Shown here in pieces: positions 7,811 to 16,518 of a DNA stretch of 25,364 nucleotides. Position 1 is the stretch's first letter; each line of letters opens with the position of its first letter. Source of the stretch: Campylobacter sp. GTDB taxonomy: Bacteria; Campylobacterota; Campylobacteria; Campylobacterales; Campylobacteraceae. Location of the stretch: assembly GCF_020024835.1 (NCBI RefSeq), contig NZ_JAHHTD010000020.1:1-25364 (forward strand), in the 5' to 3' direction. The position numbers and the translations under genes are program-made. Under the pieces are notes generated by a model that did not search any database, was not told the DNA's origin, and saw only the letters and a list, made by a program, of their open reading frames with translations.

Positions 7811-10393
7811 ATGGCAAATATACAAGATTTTTTAACTGACGCTATGGTGCTAAATATCGAAAGTGCATTATCGTTGGCTATACATAGTAAAAATAGTGAG
7901 GTTAAGCCTTTGCATTTGCTATGGGCTTTAAATGTGGATAGTTCTAGTTTGTTAAATCAAGTGTTTAATAAATTAAATATTTCCAAGGAAGCTGTAGAAT
8001 TAGAGATTAAGAGTAAAATTTCAAAATTACCAACTAGTTCAAATGTCAATAAAGACAATATTAAATTTTCTAATGAATTTATAAATTCGTTAGAAAAAGC
8101 TAAAGGTCTAGCTCTACAAAATGGTGATAGCTATCTTGCTGTTGATATATGGTTGGTTTCAGAAAGTAATTATGGTGATATTAAAGATGTATTGATTAAA
8201 TTTGTAGATTTAAATGAATTTAGAAAAGAATTAGAATACATACGTGCTGGCAGTAAAATTGATAATAAAACAAGTGATGAGACGCTAGATTCTTTATCAA
8301 AATTTGGTATTGATTTGACACAAAAAGCAGCAAATGGAGAGCTTGATCCTGTGATAGGAAGAGAAGAAGAAATTCAGCGTTTGATGCAAATTTTGATTAG
8401 AAAGACAAAAAATAATCCTATTTTACTTGGTGAACCAGGTGTGGGAAAAACGGCTGTAGTCGAAGCTTTAGCACAAAGAATTGTTAAAAATGATGTTCCA
8501 ACTACTTTGCAAAATAAGAAACTTGTAGCACTTGATATGAGTGCTTTAATAGCTGGAGCAAAATATAGAGGAGAATTTGAAGATAGATTAAAAGCTGTTG
8601 TAAAAGAAGTGATTAAACATAAGAATATAATTTTATTTATAGATGAAATTCATACTATAGTAGGAGCTGGTGCAAGTGAAGGTAGTATGGACGCAGCAAA
8701 TATATTAAAACCAGCTTTAGCAAGAGGAGAACTTCATACTATAGGAGCTACAACTTTAAAAGAATATAGAAAATATTTTGAAAAAGATGCTGCCTTGCAA
8801 AGGAGATTTCAACCAATACAAGTAAATGAACCTACTATAAATGAAGCTTTAGCTATGTTGCGAGGTGTAAAAGAAAAACTTGAAATTCATCACAATGTTA
8901 CTATTAACGATAGCGCTTTAATAGCAGCTGTTAAATTGTCTAAGCGTTATATTGCTAATAGATTTTTGCCAGATAAGGCAATTGATTTAATAGATGAGGC
9001 AGCAGCTGAGCTTAAAATGCAAATAGAAAGTGAGCCTAATTCTTTAAGAAGAGTAAGAAAGGAGATAGAGAGTTTAGAAGTAGAAAATGAAGCTTTAAAA
9101 ATGGAAAATAATGAAGCTAATTTCAAGAGACTAGATGAAATTAAAAAAGAATTATCAAATTTAAAAGAAGAACAAACTAAGCTTAATTTGCAATTTGAAA
9201 ATGAAAAAAATGTATTTAATAAAATTAGTCAAAAGAAAAAAGAGATTGATGATTTAAAAAATGAAGCAATTTTTGCTAAAAATAAGGGTGATTTTCAAAA
9301 AGCAGCTGAAGTTGAATATGGAAAAATTCCAGAATGTTACAAAGAGGTGGTGGCTTTAGAAGATAAATGGAAACAAATGACTAAAGAAGGTGTTTTGTTA
9401 AAAAATCAAGTAGATGAGGATTTAGTAGCTGGAATTTTAAGCAAATGGACAGGCATTAGTGTGCAGAAAATGCTTACTTCTGAAAAGCAAAAATTCCTAC
9501 ATATACAAGATTATTTAAAAGAAAATGTTATAGGACAAGATGAGGCTTTAAATGCTTTAGCTAAGGCTATAAAACGCAATAAAGCAGGGCTTAATCAAGC
9601 AAATAAACCTATAGGAAGTTTTTTATTTTTAGGACCAACTGGTGTAGGTAAAACAGAAAGTGCTAAAGCATTAGCTAGATTTTTATTTGATGATGAAAAA
9701 GCTATGATACGTTTTGATATGAGTGAATTTATGGAAAAACATAGCGTATCAAGACTTTTGGGAGCTCCTCCAGGATATATCGGGCATGAAGAAGGTGGTG
9801 AATTAACAGAAGCTGTGCGTAGAAAGCCTTATAGTGTGATTTTATTTGACGAAGTGGAAAAAGCTCATAAAGACGTCTTTAATATACTTTTAGGGATTTT
9901 AGATGATGGAAGAGCTACTGATAGTAAAGGGGTTGTAGTAAATTTTACTAATACTATTATCATACTCACATCAAATATAGGTGCAGATTTGATTATCACT
10001 TTAAAAGGACAAGAAAGGGATAATGCGTTAAAAATTGCTTTAAAAGAATTTTTTAGACCTGAATTCTTAAATCGTTTAGATGATATTATTACTTTTAATC
10101 CATTGGGTATAAAAGAAGCTGAAACAATAGTAAAACTTTTATTTAAATCTTTACAAAAAAATCTTGAAAATAGAGGTATTAAGGCACATTTAAGTGCAGA
10201 AGCTGCCAAATTTATAGCTCAAATTGGATTTGATGCGGATTTTGGCGCTAGACCATTAAAACGTGCTTTGTATGATTTAGTTGAAGATAAATTAAGCGAT
10301 ATGATTTTAGCTGATGAGTTAAATGAAAATGATGAAATAACTATAGATGTAGATAATAGTAAGCTTAATATTGTAAAAAATAAGCAAGTATAA
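7811..10393 (+). CDS. clpB: ATP-dependent disaggregase ClpB
   Basis: Hexameric AAA+ chaperone that pulls apart protein aggregates together with DnaK. The 860-residue protein has an N-terminal Clp domain (about 1-145), a first AAA+ module with Walker A GEPGVGKT at 207-214 and Walker B IILFIDEIH at 273-281, the long coiled-coil middle domain specific to ClpB (about 405-525), and a second AAA+ module with GPTGVGKT at 608-615. The middle domain separates it from ClpA and ClpC. The frame extends 10 codons upstream to an ATG at 7781, but that ATG is part of the -10 box; the ATG at 7811 has AAGGGAGGA (7796-7804) at 6-nt spacing and gives the expected M-A-N-I-Q start. It is monocistronic, ending in a hairpin over its stop codon. 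Confidence 0.97.
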   Translation: MANIQDFLTDAMVLNIESALSLAIHSKNSEVKPLHLLWALNVDSSSLLNQVFNKLNISKEAVELEIKSKISKLPTSSNVNKDNIKFSNEFINSLEKAKGLALQNGDSYLAVDIWLVSESNYGDIKDVLIKFVDLNEFRKELEYIRAGSKIDNKTSDETLDSLSKFGIDLTQKAANGELDPVIGREEEIQRLMQILIRKTKNNPILLGEPGVGKTAVVEALAQRIVKNDVPTTLQNKKLVALDMSALIAGAKYRGEFEDRLKAVVKEVIKHKNIILFIDEIHTIVGAGASEGSMDAANILKPALARGELHTIGATTLKEYRKYFEKDAALQRRFQPIQVNEPTINEALAMLRGVKEKLEIHHNVTINDSALIAAVKLSKRYIANRFLPDKAIDLIDEAAAELKMQIESEPNSLRRVRKEIESLEVENEALKMENNEANFKRLDEIKKELSNLKEEQTKLNLQFENEKNVFNKISQKKKEIDDLKNEAIFAKNKGDFQKAAEVEYGKIPECYKEVVALEDKWKQMTKEGVLLKNQVDEDLVAGILSKWTGISVQKMLTSEKQKFLHIQDYLKENVIGQDEALNALAKAIKRNKAGLNQANKPIGSFLFLGPTGVGKTESAKALARFLFDDEKAMIRFDMSEFMEKHSVSRLLGAPPGYIGHEEGGELTEAVRRKPYSVILFDEVEKAHKDVFNILLGILDDGRATDSKGVVVNFTNTIIILTSNIGADLIITLKGQERDNALKIALKEFFRPEFLNRLDDIITFNPLGIKEAETIVKLLFKSLQKNLENRGIKAHLSAEAAKFIAQIGFDADFGARPLKRALYDLVEDKLSDMILADELNENDEITIDVDNSKLNIVKNKQV

Positions 10394-10404
10394 TCTTGCT
10401 TATT
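10379..10404 (+). terminator. Intrinsic terminator overlapping the clpB stop codon
   Basis: A 10-bp perfect stem (AATAAGCAAG at 10379-10388, CTTGCTTATT at 10395-10404) with a 6-nt loop is followed by TGTTGTATTT. The loop contains the clpB TAA stop at 10391-10393, so the terminator begins inside the coding sequence. It should separate the clpB transcript from hydABCD. Confidence 0.75.
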
Positions 10405-10505
10405 TGTTGTATTTACAATATTTTATCAATGTTAAATCTTGTAAATTATAGGGTAATATTTATTAATATTTTAATATTTTTATAAATTCTTAAAATTTAT
10501 TATCT

Positions 10506-10511
10506 TACAAT
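10506..10511 (+). promoter_or_regulatory. Candidate -10 box for the hydABCD operon
   Basis: TACAAT matches the -10 consensus at 5 of 6 positions and would start transcription near 10518, about 27 nt before the hydA GTG. No -35 is visible, as is usual in the genus. The 140-bp leader region (10405-10544) is extremely AT-rich, so other -10 boxes are possible. It also holds a small palindrome TTGTA-TT-TACAA at 10407-10418 that could bind a regulator. No convincing NikR, Fur or FNR-type site was recognised. Confidence 0.3.
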
Positions 10512-10544
10512 CTATATAGATATTTTTTATTTTAAGGAAAACAA

Positions 10545-11684
10545 GTGAGTGATTTAGACATTTTTAATCGCCGTTTAGACGAGTTAGAAAAGTTTCCTCT
10601 CTTAAAAAATGGGATTTCCATATCTAAAGCTTTGGAGCAGTCTGGTTTTTCAAGAAGAGATTTTATGAAGTGGGCTAGTGCTATGACAGCCTTTTTAGCT
10701 TTGCCTGCTAGTTTTGTTCCTGTTGTCGCAAGAGCAGCAGAGTTAAGCGATAGACTTCCTGTGGTTTGGCTTCATATGGCAGAATGCACAGGGTGTTCTG
10801 AGAGTTTATTAAGAAGTGATGCGCCAAGTATTGATAGTTTAATTTTTGATCATATTTCTTTAGAATATCATGAAACTATTATGGGTGCTGCAGGTTGGCA
10901 AGCTGAACATAATCTTCAATCAGCTATGGAGAAATATAAGGGTAGATATATTTTGATGGTTGAGGGTGGAATTCCAACTGGAAATACAGAAAATTTTTTA
11001 ACCATAGGACCACATGGTAAGACAGGTAAGCAAATTGCTTTAGAAGCCTGTAATAATGCTTTAGCTATTTTTGCTATAGGAACGTGTTCGTCTTTTGGTG
11101 GTGTTCAAGCAGCATATCCTAACCCTAGTAATGCAGTTAGTTTAAGTAAGGTTACAAAAAAAGCAGTAATTAATGTTCCTGGTTGCCCACCTAGTGAAAA
11201 AAATATAGTAGGTAATGTAATACACTACATATTATATCAAACATTACCTGCACTTGATGCGTATAATCGTCCAAAATGGGCTTATGGATTTAGAATTCAC
11301 GATCTTTGCGAGAGAAGAGGGCATTTTGATGCAGGTGAATTTGTGCAGCAATTTGGTGATGAGGGTGCAAAAAAAGGATATTGTTTATACAAGGTTGGCT
11401 GTAAAGGACCATATACGTTTAATAATTGCTCAAGAGAGAGATTTAATCAGCATACTTCTTGGCCTGTGCAAGCAGGACACGGGTGTATAGGTTGTTCAGA
11501 GCCTGATTTTTGGGATAAAATGGGACCTTTTGAAGATGTTATGGCTGGAAGGTTATTTGATACAGTTTATGGTTTAGGAGCTGATAGTATTTCAGATAAA
11601 ATTGGTATAGGAGTGTTGTGTGTAACTGGTGTTGCAGTTGCTGCTCATGCTGTTATTGCCTCATTGGAAAAAAATAAGGATTAA
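10545..11684 (+). CDS. hydA: Uptake [NiFe] hydrogenase small subunit
   Basis: Electron-transfer subunit of a membrane-bound, periplasm-facing hydrogenase. The start is GTG with AAGGAAA just upstream. A Tat signal is present: SRRDFMK (Arg37, Arg38), a hydrophobic run, and VARAA before likely cleavage near residue 65. Ligands line up in family order: proximal cluster Cys81, Cys84, Cys181, Cys214; distal cluster His252, Cys255, Cys280, Cys286; medial cluster Cys295, Cys314, Cys317, the pattern of a [3Fe-4S] centre. The proximal motif is CTGC and not the CTCC of oxygen-tolerant enzymes, so an ordinary oxygen-sensitive type is inferred. A C-terminal hydrophobic helix (about 354-373) anchors it in the membrane next to HydC. 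It is followed 2 bp later by hydB. Confidence 0.96.
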   Translation: MSDLDIFNRRLDELEKFPLLKNGISISKALEQSGFSRRDFMKWASAMTAFLALPASFVPVVARAAELSDRLPVVWLHMAECTGCSESLLRSDAPSIDSLIFDHISLEYHETIMGAAGWQAEHNLQSAMEKYKGRYILMVEGGIPTGNTENFLTIGPHGKTGKQIALEACNNALAIFAIGTCSSFGGVQAAYPNPSNAVSLSKVTKKAVINVPGCPPSEKNIVGNVIHYILYQTLPALDAYNRPKWAYGFRIHDLCERRGHFDAGEFVQQFGDEGAKKGYCLYKVGCKGPYTFNNCSRERFNQHTSWPVQAGHGCIGCSEPDFWDKMGPFEDVMAGRLFDTVYGLGADSISDKIGIGVLCVTGVAVAAHAVIASLEKNKD

Positions 11685-11686
11685 GA

Positions 11687-13402
11687 ATGTCGAAAAAAAT
11701 TATTATAGATCCACTTACTAGGATAGAAGGACATTTAAGAATTGAAGTGGTCGTAGATGAAAATAATGTCATTAAAGAGGCATATTCAGGTTCGACTTTA
11801 TGGAGAGGTTTAGAGACAATTTTAAAAGGTAGAGACCCTAGAGATGCAGGTTTTTTAACTCAAAGAATTTGTGGAGTTTGCACATTTTCACATTATAGAG
11901 CAGGGATTATGGCTGTGGAAAATGCTTTAGGAATTACTCCTCCATTGAATGCAATATTAACTAGAAGTTTAATGAATGCAGCATTATATATGCACGATCA
12001 TCCAGTGCATTTTTATCAATTGCATGGTTTAGATTTTGTTGATGTTGTAAGCGCTTTAAGTGCTGATGTAAAAAAAGCAAGCGATGAAGCCTTTAAATAT
12101 ACAGATGTCCCTTATGCTACTGGTGCAGATAAACTTTTAGAAGTGCAACAAAGAGTGAAAGCTTTTGTAGATAAGGGTAATCTTGGTCCATTTGCAAATG
12201 CTTATTATGGGCATCCGACTTATCGTTTTACTCCAGAGCAAAATTTGATCGCATTATCTCATTATTTAGAATGTTTGAGAATTCAAAGAGTTATTGCTCA
12301 AGCTATGGCTATATTTGGAGCTAAAAATCCTCATCCGCAAAGTTTAACCGTTGGTGGAGTAACTTGTGTTATGGATCTTTTAAATCCATCTAGAATGGCT
12401 GAATATATGATAAAATTCCAAGAAGCAGCTGATTTTATAAATCGTGCTTATTATCCAGATTTAATTATGGCTGCTAAAGTTTATTCTAAAGAAGCAAGTG
12501 TGTTAAATGATGTAGGTGTAAATAATTTTTATGCAGAAAAAGAATTTCAAATCTCTAAAAACGAGTGGTTATTTGAAGGTGGAATTATTAAAAATGGCAA
12601 TTTAAATAAAGTTGAAGATATTGATGAAGAAAAAATTACCGAAGAAGCTACAAGATCTTGGTATGCTGATAATGAGCCACTTCATCCTTACGATGGTAAG
12701 ACAAATCCAAATTATACAGGATTAATAGACGGAGAGAGCATTGATGATAAAGGAAATAATGTCCATAGCAAGGTATTTAATACAAAAGGTAAATATAGTT
12801 GGATTAAAGCTCCAAGATATGAAAATTTACCAATGCAAGTTGGTCCATTAGCTAATATTTTAGTTAATTATGCAAAGGGTAATAAAATAGTAGTAGAGGC
12901 AACTGATGCCTTTTTAAAAGTTACAGGCTTACCGCTTAGTGCATTAATGAGTACCTTGGGTAGGACTGGTGCAAGAGCTATTGAAGCAAAAATTATTGCT
13001 GATAATGGTTTAAGAGTTTTTAATTCTTTAGTTGAAAATTTAAAATCAGATGAAAGTACTTGCACTACTTATGTTATTGATAAAAATAAAGAGTATAAAG
13101 GTAGATTTATGGGCAGTGCTCCACGCGGTGCATTGAGTCATTGGTGTAGAATTAAAAATGGTGTTATTGAAAATTGGCAAGCTGTTGTTCCTTCTACTTG
13201 GAATGCAAGTCCTAAAGATGCTAATGGGATAGGTGGAAGTTATGAACAATGTCTTATTGGTACAAAACTAGCTGATGTTAAACAACCTTTAGAAGTGATC
13301 AGAGCGATACACTCTTATGATCCTTGTATTGCTTGTGCGGTGCACGTAATGGATACTAAAGGTAATAATCTTAGCGAGTATAAAGTAAATGTAAATTTAT
13401 AA
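11687..13402 (+). CDS. hydB: Uptake [NiFe] hydrogenase large subunit
   Basis: Catalytic subunit that oxidises H2 at the NiFe(CN)2CO site. The two nickel-binding motifs are intact: RICGVCTFSH with Cys62 and Cys65, and DPCIACAVH with Cys547 and Cys550. The start motif DPLTRIEGH at 8-16 is also typical. After His553 there is an 18-residue tail beginning V-M-D-T-K that must be removed by an endopeptidase before export, and the gene for that enzyme (hydD) is in the same operon. It has no signal peptide of its own and should be exported with HydA by the Tat system. Length (571) matches group 1 respiratory enzymes. The ATG lies 2 bp after hydA, with AAGGA in the hydA tail. Confidence 0.97.
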   Translation: MSKKIIIDPLTRIEGHLRIEVVVDENNVIKEAYSGSTLWRGLETILKGRDPRDAGFLTQRICGVCTFSHYRAGIMAVENALGITPPLNAILTRSLMNAALYMHDHPVHFYQLHGLDFVDVVSALSADVKKASDEAFKYTDVPYATGADKLLEVQQRVKAFVDKGNLGPFANAYYGHPTYRFTPEQNLIALSHYLECLRIQRVIAQAMAIFGAKNPHPQSLTVGGVTCVMDLLNPSRMAEYMIKFQEAADFINRAYYPDLIMAAKVYSKEASVLNDVGVNNFYAEKEFQISKNEWLFEGGIIKNGNLNKVEDIDEEKITEEATRSWYADNEPLHPYDGKTNPNYTGLIDGESIDDKGNNVHSKVFNTKGKYSWIKAPRYENLPMQVGPLANILVNYAKGNKIVVEATDAFLKVTGLPLSALMSTLGRTGARAIEAKIIADNGLRVFNSLVENLKSDESTCTTYVIDKNKEYKGRFMGSAPRGALSHWCRIKNGVIENWQAVVPSTWNASPKDANGIGGSYEQCLIGTKLADVKQPLEVIRAIHSYDPCIACAVHVMDTKGNNLSEYKVNVNL

Positions 13403-13416
13403 GGAAAGGATTTAGC

Positions 13417-14109
13417 ATGGAATCTAAACATTCCTTAAAATTAATTAGGAAAGCAGATTATGAACTTAGTATAGGTTTTCGTTTTACGCATTGGTTGAGA
13501 GCTTTTGCAATTGTTATTTTAGTGGGAACTGGATATTATATTTCTTATGTATTTCAGTCTCCTTCTATATCATCAGAACCGGTTTTATTTATGCAAGCAA
13601 AATATCGTATGATACATCAAATTTTTGGTTTTATATTGATTGCTTGTATAATTTTTAAAACATATTTATTCTTTTTTGATGCTAAAAGTTTTGGTGAAAG
13701 AAAAAGTATTAAAGATATGTTTGATGTTAAATTATGGGTTGAACAAATTAAATTTTATATTTTTTTAGGTAAGCATCCAAGATTGCAAGGGGTTTATAAT
13801 CCTTTGCAATTTGTAACTTATCTTTTGTTTTACTTTGTTATATGTGGAATCATTTTAACAGGATTGATTCTTTATATGAATGTTTATCACGAGGGTTTTG
13901 GTGGATTTTTATATGGTATTTTAAAGCCAGTTGAAGAGATGTTAGGTGGTTTAGCTAATGTTAGAACCTACCATAGAATTTTAATGTGGATCGTGTTGAT
14001 TTTTATTCCAATTCATATTTATATGGCTGTATTTAATGCAGTTAAAGGTAAAGATGGTGCTTTAGACGCTATCTTTAGTGGTTATAAATTTATAAGAGAA
14101 AATCATTGA
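13417..14109 (+). CDS. hydC: Ni/Fe-hydrogenase cytochrome b subunit
   Basis: Di-haem membrane cytochrome that passes electrons from HydA to menaquinone and anchors the complex. Four hydrophobic helices are visible at about 28-46, 65-85, 131-153 and 187-209. Likely haem ligands are among His25 (THW), His67 (IHQ), His186 (TYHR) and His200 (PIH), matching the family pattern of His on helices 1, 2 and 4. At 230 residues it has normal length. The ATG at 13417 has AAGGAAAGGA (13401-13410) overlapping the hydB stop. The 3' end overlaps hydD by 4 bp. Confidence 0.94.
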   Translation: MESKHSLKLIRKADYELSIGFRFTHWLRAFAIVILVGTGYYISYVFQSPSISSEPVLFMQAKYRMIHQIFGFILIACIIFKTYLFFFDAKSFGERKSIKDMFDVKLWVEQIKFYIFLGKHPRLQGVYNPLQFVTYLLFYFVICGIILTGLILYMNVYHEGFGGFLYGILKPVEEMLGGLANVRTYHRILMWIVLIFIPIHIYMAVFNAVKGKDGALDAIFSGYKFIRENH

Positions 14110-14639
14110 AGATTTTAATTTTAGGAATTGGAAATATTATGTTTGCAGATGAAGGCTTAGGCGTTCATCTTTGCAAACTTTTAGAGAAGAATTATGATTT
14201 TTATCATGATATAGATAGTGTCGATTTTGTCGATGGTGGAACTTTGGCATTGCAATTAAGTCATATTATTGCTAAATATGATGAAATGGTAGTGATTGAT
14301 TGTATTGCTGCTGATGATGCACAAGTAGGGGATATCTTTTTCTTTCCTTATGAATCTATGCCAAAAAAGGTTAATTGGAGTGGTAGTGCTCATGAGGTAG
14401 AAATGCTTCAAACTTTGCAATATATGGAGTTAATGGGCGATCTTCCTAAGACTAGAATTTTAGCTTGTGTTCCTAAGCGTATAGAGCCGTTGAGTTTTGA
14501 ACTTTCTTGTGAAGTTTTATTATCTTTAAATAAAATGGAAAAAATTTTAATAGATTTCCTTGTCGATAAGGGTTTTATTTGTAAAAAAATTGCAGATTAT
14601 GAGATCGAAAATCTTGCACTAAAATCATATAAAATTTGA
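14106..14639 (+). CDS. hydD: Hydrogenase maturation endopeptidase
   Basis: Nickel-sensing protease of the HybD/HyaD/HupD family, which cuts the C-terminal tail off the HydB precursor after nickel insertion. The N-terminal GIGNIMFADEGLGVH motif carries Glu16, with Asp65 in VVIDCI and His96 in SGSAHE as the other expected nickel ligands. The start is TTG at 14106, overlapping the hydC stop as TTGA; no ATG or GTG upstream is available, and the next in-frame ATG (within the GIGN motif) would destroy the active site. Size (177 residues) is normal. It closes the operon; the hyp genes needed to build the NiFe cofactor are not in the window. Confidence 0.93.
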   Translation: MKILILGIGNIMFADEGLGVHLCKLLEKNYDFYHDIDSVDFVDGGTLALQLSHIIAKYDEMVVIDCIAADDAQVGDIFFFPYESMPKKVNWSGSAHEVEMLQTLQYMELMGDLPKTRILACVPKRIEPLSFELSCEVLLSLNKMEKILIDFLVDKGFICKKIADYEIENLALKSYKI

Positions 14640-14640
14640 C

Positions 14641-14663
14641 ACTAAGCTTTAAAAAAGCTTAGT
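14641..14663. terminator. Bidirectional terminator between hydD and the PepSY-like gene
   Basis: ACTAAGCTT (14641-14649) and AAGCTTAGT (14655-14663) pair as a perfect 9-bp stem with a 5-nt loop, directly after the hydD stop and 6 bp before the end of the convergent gene. The + side runs into TGCATTT and the - side into GTCAAATTTT, so both directions are plausible. Confidence 0.72.
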
Positions 14664-14668
14664 TGCAT

Positions 14669-15091
14669 TTAATCATCTAGTTTTTGTCCTAAGAAATTTC
14701 CATTAGTATCTGTATAAATTTCTGTCATATTATTTAACTTAAACTTAAATCCTTGAATTTCTTTTTCTACTTTAATAACACTCGTATTTGGATGCATTTT
14801 TTTAATCGTCTTTAGAATATTTGGATTTAAAAAAGATGTATCAATAGGTCTATATTTTGCATCAATTTCTTTCCAATCACCATTAGTAAAGAATTCAAGC
14901 TCAGTGCCATTGTCTAAATATACGTCAAAACCATCTACATCTTGTTTTATAAGTGCAATATTAGTATTTGAAAAATATTGTTTTATAAATGTTTTTGAAT
15001 TTTTTGGAAGAGCATCTATTCCTACAACCATATCTTTTGCAAAAGTAATACTTGCTAACGCTAAAGCTGCTAAAGCTAATTTTATTTTCAT
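14669..15091 (-). CDS. Periplasmic protein with two PepSY-like repeats
   Basis: Small secreted protein of 140 residues with a clear signal peptide (Lys-Ile-Lys, hydrophobic core, cleavage after about residue 18 in TFAKD). The mature part consists of two related halves of about 55 residues. Each has a helix (LPKNSKTFIKQYF; LNPNILKTIKKMHP), then beta-strands ending in a predicted turn with Gly (DVYLDNGTELEFFTNGDW; KFKLNNMTEIYTDTNGNFL). This layout matches the PepSY-like/beta-lactamase-inhibitor-like fold common in epsilonproteobacteria and Bacteroidetes. Function is unknown in the family; protease inhibition or protein binding has been suggested. An AAGGA box precedes the ATG, and a TATGAT (15129-15124) is a possible -10. 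It is divergent from gltX and convergent with hydD. Confidence 0.82.
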   Translation of the reverse strand: MKIKLALAALALASITFAKDMVVGIDALPKNSKTFIKQYFSNTNIALIKQDVDGFDVYLDNGTELEFFTNGDWKEIDAKYRPIDTSFLNPNILKTIKKMHPNTSVIKVEKEIQGFKFKLNNMTEIYTDTNGNFLGQKLDD

Positions 15092-15181
15092 TTTAAATCC
15101 TTTTAATGTAATTTGATTTGAAAATCATAGTTTATTAGAGTGAATTTTTTGTGAAATTAAAAAATAGTAAGTATTTCATAG

Positions 15182-15187
15182 TATAAT
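15182..15187 (+). promoter_or_regulatory. -10 box for gltX-yggT-slt
   Basis: A perfect TATAAT lies 34 bp upstream of the gltX ATG, predicting a start near 15194 and a leader of about 27 nt. No -35 box is seen; the upstream sequence has the usual A/T tracts. Confidence 0.6.
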
Positions 15188-15220
15188 TTTAGAAAAAACT
15201 TATCTATAAAAGGAAAATTA

Positions 15221-16516
15221 ATGTATAGGTTTGCACCTTCACCTACTGGGGATATGCATATTGGAAATTTAAGGGCAGCTTTATTTAATTATATTAAATC
15301 AAAGCAAGATAATATCGATTTTATTTTACGTATAGAAGATACAGATAATGCTAGAAATATAGTAGGTAAAGAGGAGGAAATTAAAGATATCTTAATTAAA
15401 TTTGGTATTACTTGGCAGCATTATTATATTCAAAGTGAAAATTTAAAATTTCATCGTCAAATGGCTTTGAAATTGGTAAGTGAAAAAAAAGCTTTTGCTT
15501 GTTTTTGCACAGAAGATGATTTGGCAAAGAAAAAAGAAATTGCTAAATCAAAAAATCAAGCTTATAGATATGATGGAAGATGTGAAAAATTAAATGATAT
15601 TGATGTATTAAATTGTGAAAAACCATTTGTTGTGAGATTAAAAAAACCACATAAAGAAATGAAATTTGTAGATTTTATTAAAGGAGAAATTGTTTTTAAT
15701 CCAGCAGATATAGATAGTTTTGTCATTATGCGAACTGATAAAACTCCAACGTATAATTTTGCTTGTGCAGTAGATGATATGCTAGAAGGTGTTACTTGTA
15801 TTATTAGAGGTGAAGATCACGTTTCAAATACACCTAAACAAGAGCATATTAGAGCAAGTTTAGGTTATGAAAAACATATGACCTATGCCCATTTACCCAT
15901 AATTTTAAATGAAGAAGGCGTTAAGATGAGTAAAAGGGAGGCACACTCTAGTGTTAAGTGGATGCTTGATAATGGCTATTTAGCTAGTGCAATTGCTAAT
16001 TATCTTATATTACTAGGTAATAAAACTCCTAAGGAAATTTTTACATTAGATGAGGCTATTGAGTGGTTTGATTTAAAAAAAATATCTAAGTCTCCTGCTA
16101 GGTTTGATCTTAAGCGTTTAATGCAGATTAATCGTGAGCATATAAAAATGTTAAGTGATGATGAATTAAATAAATATTTGCAATTTGACAAAAATGTAGC
16201 ACAATTAGCTAAATTTTACACACAAGAGAGCAGTACTTTAAATGAGATTAAAGATAAAATTCAAGCTATTTTTTCTCCTAAAGACTATGAAGAATTTGCA
16301 AACGAATGTAATCTTATAAAAAATACTTTGATAAACCAAGAATTACCTATAGATTATGAAACATTTAAAAAATATCTTATGGAAAAAACGCATTTAAAAG
16401 GAAAGAATTTTTTTATGCCATTGCGTTTAGTTTTAACAGGTGTAAAACATGGTCCAGAATTAAGTGATTTATATGTATTAATTAGACCTTTTATACAAGA
16501 AATTATAAGGAAGTAA
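15221..16516 (+). CDS. gltX: Glutamyl-tRNA synthetase
   Basis: Class I aminoacyl-tRNA synthetase that charges tRNA with glutamate. Its nucleotide-binding motifs are HIGN (13-16, the HIGH box) after APSPTGDM, and KMSKR at 235-239. A zinc-type cluster CFC...YDGRC (Cys94, Cys96, Tyr117, Cys121) matches the SWIM-like zinc site of some GluRS proteins. At 431 residues it is shorter than the 460-480 of most, which fits one of the two GltX copies known in Campylobacter and Helicobacter. From memory its synteny matches gltX1 of C. jejuni. Whether it charges tRNA-Glu, tRNA-Gln or both cannot be decided here. A TATAAT box at 15182 and an AAAGGA site precede it; yggT and slt follow without gaps. Confidence 0.95.
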   Translation: MYRFAPSPTGDMHIGNLRAALFNYIKSKQDNIDFILRIEDTDNARNIVGKEEEIKDILIKFGITWQHYYIQSENLKFHRQMALKLVSEKKAFACFCTEDDLAKKKEIAKSKNQAYRYDGRCEKLNDIDVLNCEKPFVVRLKKPHKEMKFVDFIKGEIVFNPADIDSFVIMRTDKTPTYNFACAVDDMLEGVTCIIRGEDHVSNTPKQEHIRASLGYEKHMTYAHLPIILNEEGVKMSKREAHSSVKWMLDNGYLASAIANYLILLGNKTPKEIFTLDEAIEWFDLKKISKSPARFDLKRLMQINREHIKMLSDDELNKYLQFDKNVAQLAKFYTQESSTLNEIKDKIQAIFSPKDYEEFANECNLIKNTLINQELPIDYETFKKYLMEKTHLKGKNFFMPLRLVLTGVKHGPELSDLYVLIRPFIQEIIRK

Positions 16517-16518
16517 AA

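Noticed and set aside
9865..10209. 114-codon open frame on the - strand inside clpB
   Set aside because: Antisense to the conserved second AAA+ module; a shadow of that coding sequence with no start signal.
10407..10418. TTGTA-TT-TACAA palindrome upstream of hydA as an FNR-, CRP- or NikR-type operator
   Set aside because: It does not match the TTGAT-N4-ATCAA pattern or NikR consensus, is about 100 bp from the likely hydA start, and overlaps the T-rich tail of the clpB terminator. Kept only as a side note.
11254..11490. 78-codon + strand frame inside hydA
   Set aside because: Out of frame with the cluster-binding Cys region of hydA, which is clearly the real frame.
16073..16082. A8 tract in gltX as a phase-variable switch
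   Set aside because: The gene is probably essential and the tract is coded by ordinary Leu-Lys-Lys codons; on/off switching is unlikely.
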